From an uncultured Oribacterium sp. (GTDB lineage Bacteria > Bacillota > Clostridia > Lachnospirales > Lachnospiraceae), in NCBI GenBank assembly GCA_938030845.1, contig CALHIC010000403.1:1-6973 (forward strand): a stretch of DNA of 6,973 bases, read 5' to 3'. A program made the translations under genes and the position numbers. The notes beneath the pieces were generated by a model that saw nothing but the letters and a program-made list of their open reading frames with translations, had not been told where the DNA came from and searched no databases. Numbering within the stretch: the stretch's first letter is position 1; each line of letters begins with the position of its first letter. Positions 5,498-6,973 of the stretch are shown in pieces.

Positions 5498-6973
5498 TCA
5501 CAAAGTCTGCTTCTCATATTCTCTCACCAAATGTATAAAACGCTCCATCTTCTCCGGACTTTTCCGGACACCATCTTCCCCCTGCTCCTCGATTCCGGAG
5601 CTGACATCCAATCCATAGGGGGAAAATGCTTTGATTTTCTCTACTACATTTTCCGGGGAAAGGCCTCCTGCCAAGATATAGGGGCGATGAATCTTTTGTA
5701 AAAGTCCTGCCTCCGCCTCTTTGCCTTCCCCCTTTCCTCCATCCAGAAGAATCAGGTCCGCCGGGGAGGCATTTGCCCGTTCTATATCCTTTTCTTCTTT
5801 TAAGATAAAGGCCTGCCAGAGAAAGGAATCCCCCCTAAGTTGCTTCATTTTCTCCTTAAGCGTAAGAACATAGGACTCCTCTTCTTCTCCATGGAGCTGA
5901 ACCCCTTGGATAATCCCCTCCTGCAAAAGCTCCAAAATCTTCGGAATCTCTTCCTCTACAAAGACTCCCACCCCGGGAATGGAAGGATTCAACTTTCCCC
6001 TAAGACGCCTTGCCTGCTCCTTGTCCACAAAGCGTTTGCTTTTCTTATAGAAGACAAAGCCCACATAATCTATGGGAAGCTTTTGCAAATGCTGAATTTC
6101 CTCTTCCTTTGTGATACCGCAGTACTTGACGACCATGCCAACTCCTTTCAGTACTTGACCTTCACGCCAACTCCTTTCAGCCCTCGATGCTTTATGATGC
6201 TCCTCACAGGCTATAGCACTTGTCCCGGCTTTATTTTGAGAAGCTTTTCTGTACTCTTCCAAGAAGGCCAATGCCTTTCCGCTGCTGATGGCTTCCTCTG
6301 CCAGGCGAATGCCTTCCTCTATGCTTTCCGCCTTTCCGGCGATAAAGAGGGCTGCTCCCGCATTTAACAAAAGAGCCGTTTTCTTGCTGCCCTGAATCTC
6401 ATTGGCCAAAAGTCCCTTGGTAATTGCCGCATTTTCCGCCGCATCTCCTCCCACAAGCTCCTCTTTTTTCCCTCTTTCCAAATGGAAGTCCTCCGGAGCA
6501 ATCTCAAAGATTCGGCTTTGTCCATCCCTTAATTCGCAAACTAAAGTCTTGTCGGAAACGGAAATCTCATCCATGCCGTCCTCTCCGTATACCACCAAAG
6601 CCCGCTTAACGCCTAAGTGATGCAGCACCGCCGCCATAGGCTCTAAAAGTCTTTCCTGATAAACTCCCAGAAGCATGGCATCCGGCTTTGCAGGGTTGGT
6701 CAGGGGCCCAAGGATATTGAAAATGGTCCGAAAGCCCAGTTCCTTACGAATAGCTCCCACATACTTCATGGCGGTGTGGTAGTGCTGGGCAAAGAGGAAA
6801 CAAAGGCCGGTGTTCTTCAGCATTTCCTCCGCCTTTTCCTTGCCCTGCACAATGTTAATGCCCAAGGCTTCCTGACAATCGGCGGTACCGGACTTGGAGG
6901 AGGCTGCCCGGTTTCCGTGCTTTGCCACCTTTACGCCTAAAGAAGCTACCACCAAGGCGGAGGTGGTGGAAAT
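5498..6973 (-). CDS. trpDF: Fused anthranilate phosphoribosyltransferase-phosphoribosylanthranilate isomerase (TrpD-TrpF), N-terminus outside window
   Basis: One uninterrupted frame encodes the C-terminal three quarters of TrpD and a whole TrpF (491 visible residues, numbered from the window edge). The TrpD part (1 to about 242) shows ISTTSA, KHGNR (18-22, PRPP/anthranilate site), SSKSG, the [11 protein letters not shown] block, and GMDEIS with the metal-binding D135-E136. By family comparison about 85-90 N-terminal residues, including the GTGGD loop, lie beyond 6973. A roughly 37-residue charged linker follows (243-279). TrpF begins at M280 (ATG at 6136) with KYCGI (catalytic C285), VQLHG, LILLD (general acid D411), YILAGGL and DVSSGIE. 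Its 212-residue length is that of a free-standing TrpF. TrpD joins anthranilate to PRPP and TrpF performs the Amadori rearrangement of the product, so the two domains catalyse consecutive steps. A strong internal ribosome binding site before M280 means free TrpF may also be made. trpC, usually between these genes, is absent here. Confidence 0.9.
   Translation of the reverse strand: MSTTSALVVASLGVKVAKHGNRAASSKSGTADCQEALGINIVQGKEKAEEMLKNTGLCFLFAQHYHTAMKYVGAIRKELGFRTIFNILGPLTNPAKPDAMLLGVYQERLLEPMAAVLHHLGVKRALVVYGEDGMDEISVSDKTLVCELRDGQSRIFEIAPEDFHLERGKKEELVGGDAAENAAITKGLLANEIQGSKKTALLLNAGAALFIAGKAESIEEGIRLAEEAISSGKALAFLEEYRKASQNKAGTSAIACEEHHKASRAERSWREGQVLKGVGMVVKYCGITKEEEIQHLQKLPIDYVGFVFYKKSKRFVDKEQARRLRGKLNPSIPGVGVFVEEEIPKILELLQEGIIQGVQLHGEEEESYVLTLKEKMKQLRGDSFLWQAFILKEEKDIERANASPADLILLDGGKGEGKEAEAGLLQKIHRPYILAGGLSPENVVEKIKAFSPYGLDVSSGIEEQGEDGVRKSPEKMERFIHLVREYEKQTL
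6123..6180 (-). repeat. 29-bp tandem duplication of the trpF initiation region
   Basis: Positions 6152-6180 and 6123-6151 are adjacent 29-bp copies that differ at only 4 positions. On the minus strand each reads CTGAAAGGAGTTGGC followed by a start codon and ends GTCAAGTA. The downstream copy supplies the trpF ATG. The upstream copy carries GTG in the equivalent place and forms a five-codon frame (6148-6165) whose TGA ends just at the second ribosome binding site. Because 29 is not a multiple of 3, the duplication shifts the frame and links the TrpD frame to that of TrpF. Confidence 0.85.
6134..6149 (-). promoter_or_regulatory. Internal ribosome binding site and start codon for TrpF
   Basis: On the minus strand AAAGGAG is followed by a 5-nt spacer (TTGGC) and ATG (6134-6136), which opens the exact N-terminus expected of TrpF (MVVKYCGIT). 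This is as good a site as those of trpB and the permease. It suggests that TrpF was, and perhaps still is, initiated separately even though the TrpD frame reads straight through. Confidence 0.65.

Noticed and set aside
5246..5701. Plus-strand open frame crossing the 11-bp tandem repeat, rich in Phe/Leu/Ser
   Set aside because: It spans the ends of trpB and trpF and the repeat in antisense. The hydrophobic composition comes from the pyrimidine-rich strand of the repeat, and no ribosome binding site supports it.
6953..6955. TTG at 6955 as the start of TrpD
   Set aside because: The frame continues to the window edge with conserved TrpD residues (ISTTSA), so the true start lies outside the window.

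Overview
The window looks like chromosomal DNA from a low-to-mid GC Firmicute, most likely a member of the Clostridia and plausibly Lachnospiraceae. The grounds are strong AAAGGAG-type ribosome binding sites, the gene styles, and a TrpA of the 'TAEGP' type that I associate with that group. The family-level placement is inference, and no rRNA or other marker gene is present.

Layout, left to right. Positions 1-145 are an AT-rich leader with a possible extended -10 promoter. At 146-1045 (+) lies a ten-helix EamA/DMT-type permease of unknown substrate. It converges, with a 25-bp gap, on a 590-residue FAD-dependent oleate hydratase (1071-2843, -). Then comes a gene-free stretch (2844-3413) holding the hydratase ribosome binding site and possible promoter, an 82-bp segment bounded by perfect 14-bp inverted repeats, and a roughly 390-bp compound repeat. 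That compound repeat has three direct ~85-bp units, a strong central hairpin and two inverted partial copies. From 3414 to the right edge, all on the minus strand, lies the distal half of a tryptophan operon in transcriptional order trpD-trpF (one continuous reading frame, cut by the window edge), trpB and trpA.

How the genes work together. TrpD makes phosphoribosylanthranilate from anthranilate and PRPP, and TrpF isomerises it. TrpC, which is not in its usual place between trpD and trpF, would make indole-3-glycerol phosphate. TrpA and TrpB convert that product plus serine to tryptophan. trpB and trpA overlap by 4 bp and are surely co-translated. The oleate hydratase and the permease have no evident link to the pathway.

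The most interesting points are these. (1) TrpD and TrpF are fused in frame. (2) A 29-bp tandem duplication of the trpF ribosome-binding-site/start region sits at the junction and sets the frame that joins them, while trpF's own strong internal start is preserved. (3) An exact 8 x 11-bp minisatellite fills most of the trpF-trpB spacer. (4) The compound inverted repeat directly follows trpA. I found no CRISPR array, tRNA, rRNA, transposase or defence system, and no canonical rho-independent terminator. I see nothing that amounts to a wholly new biological system.
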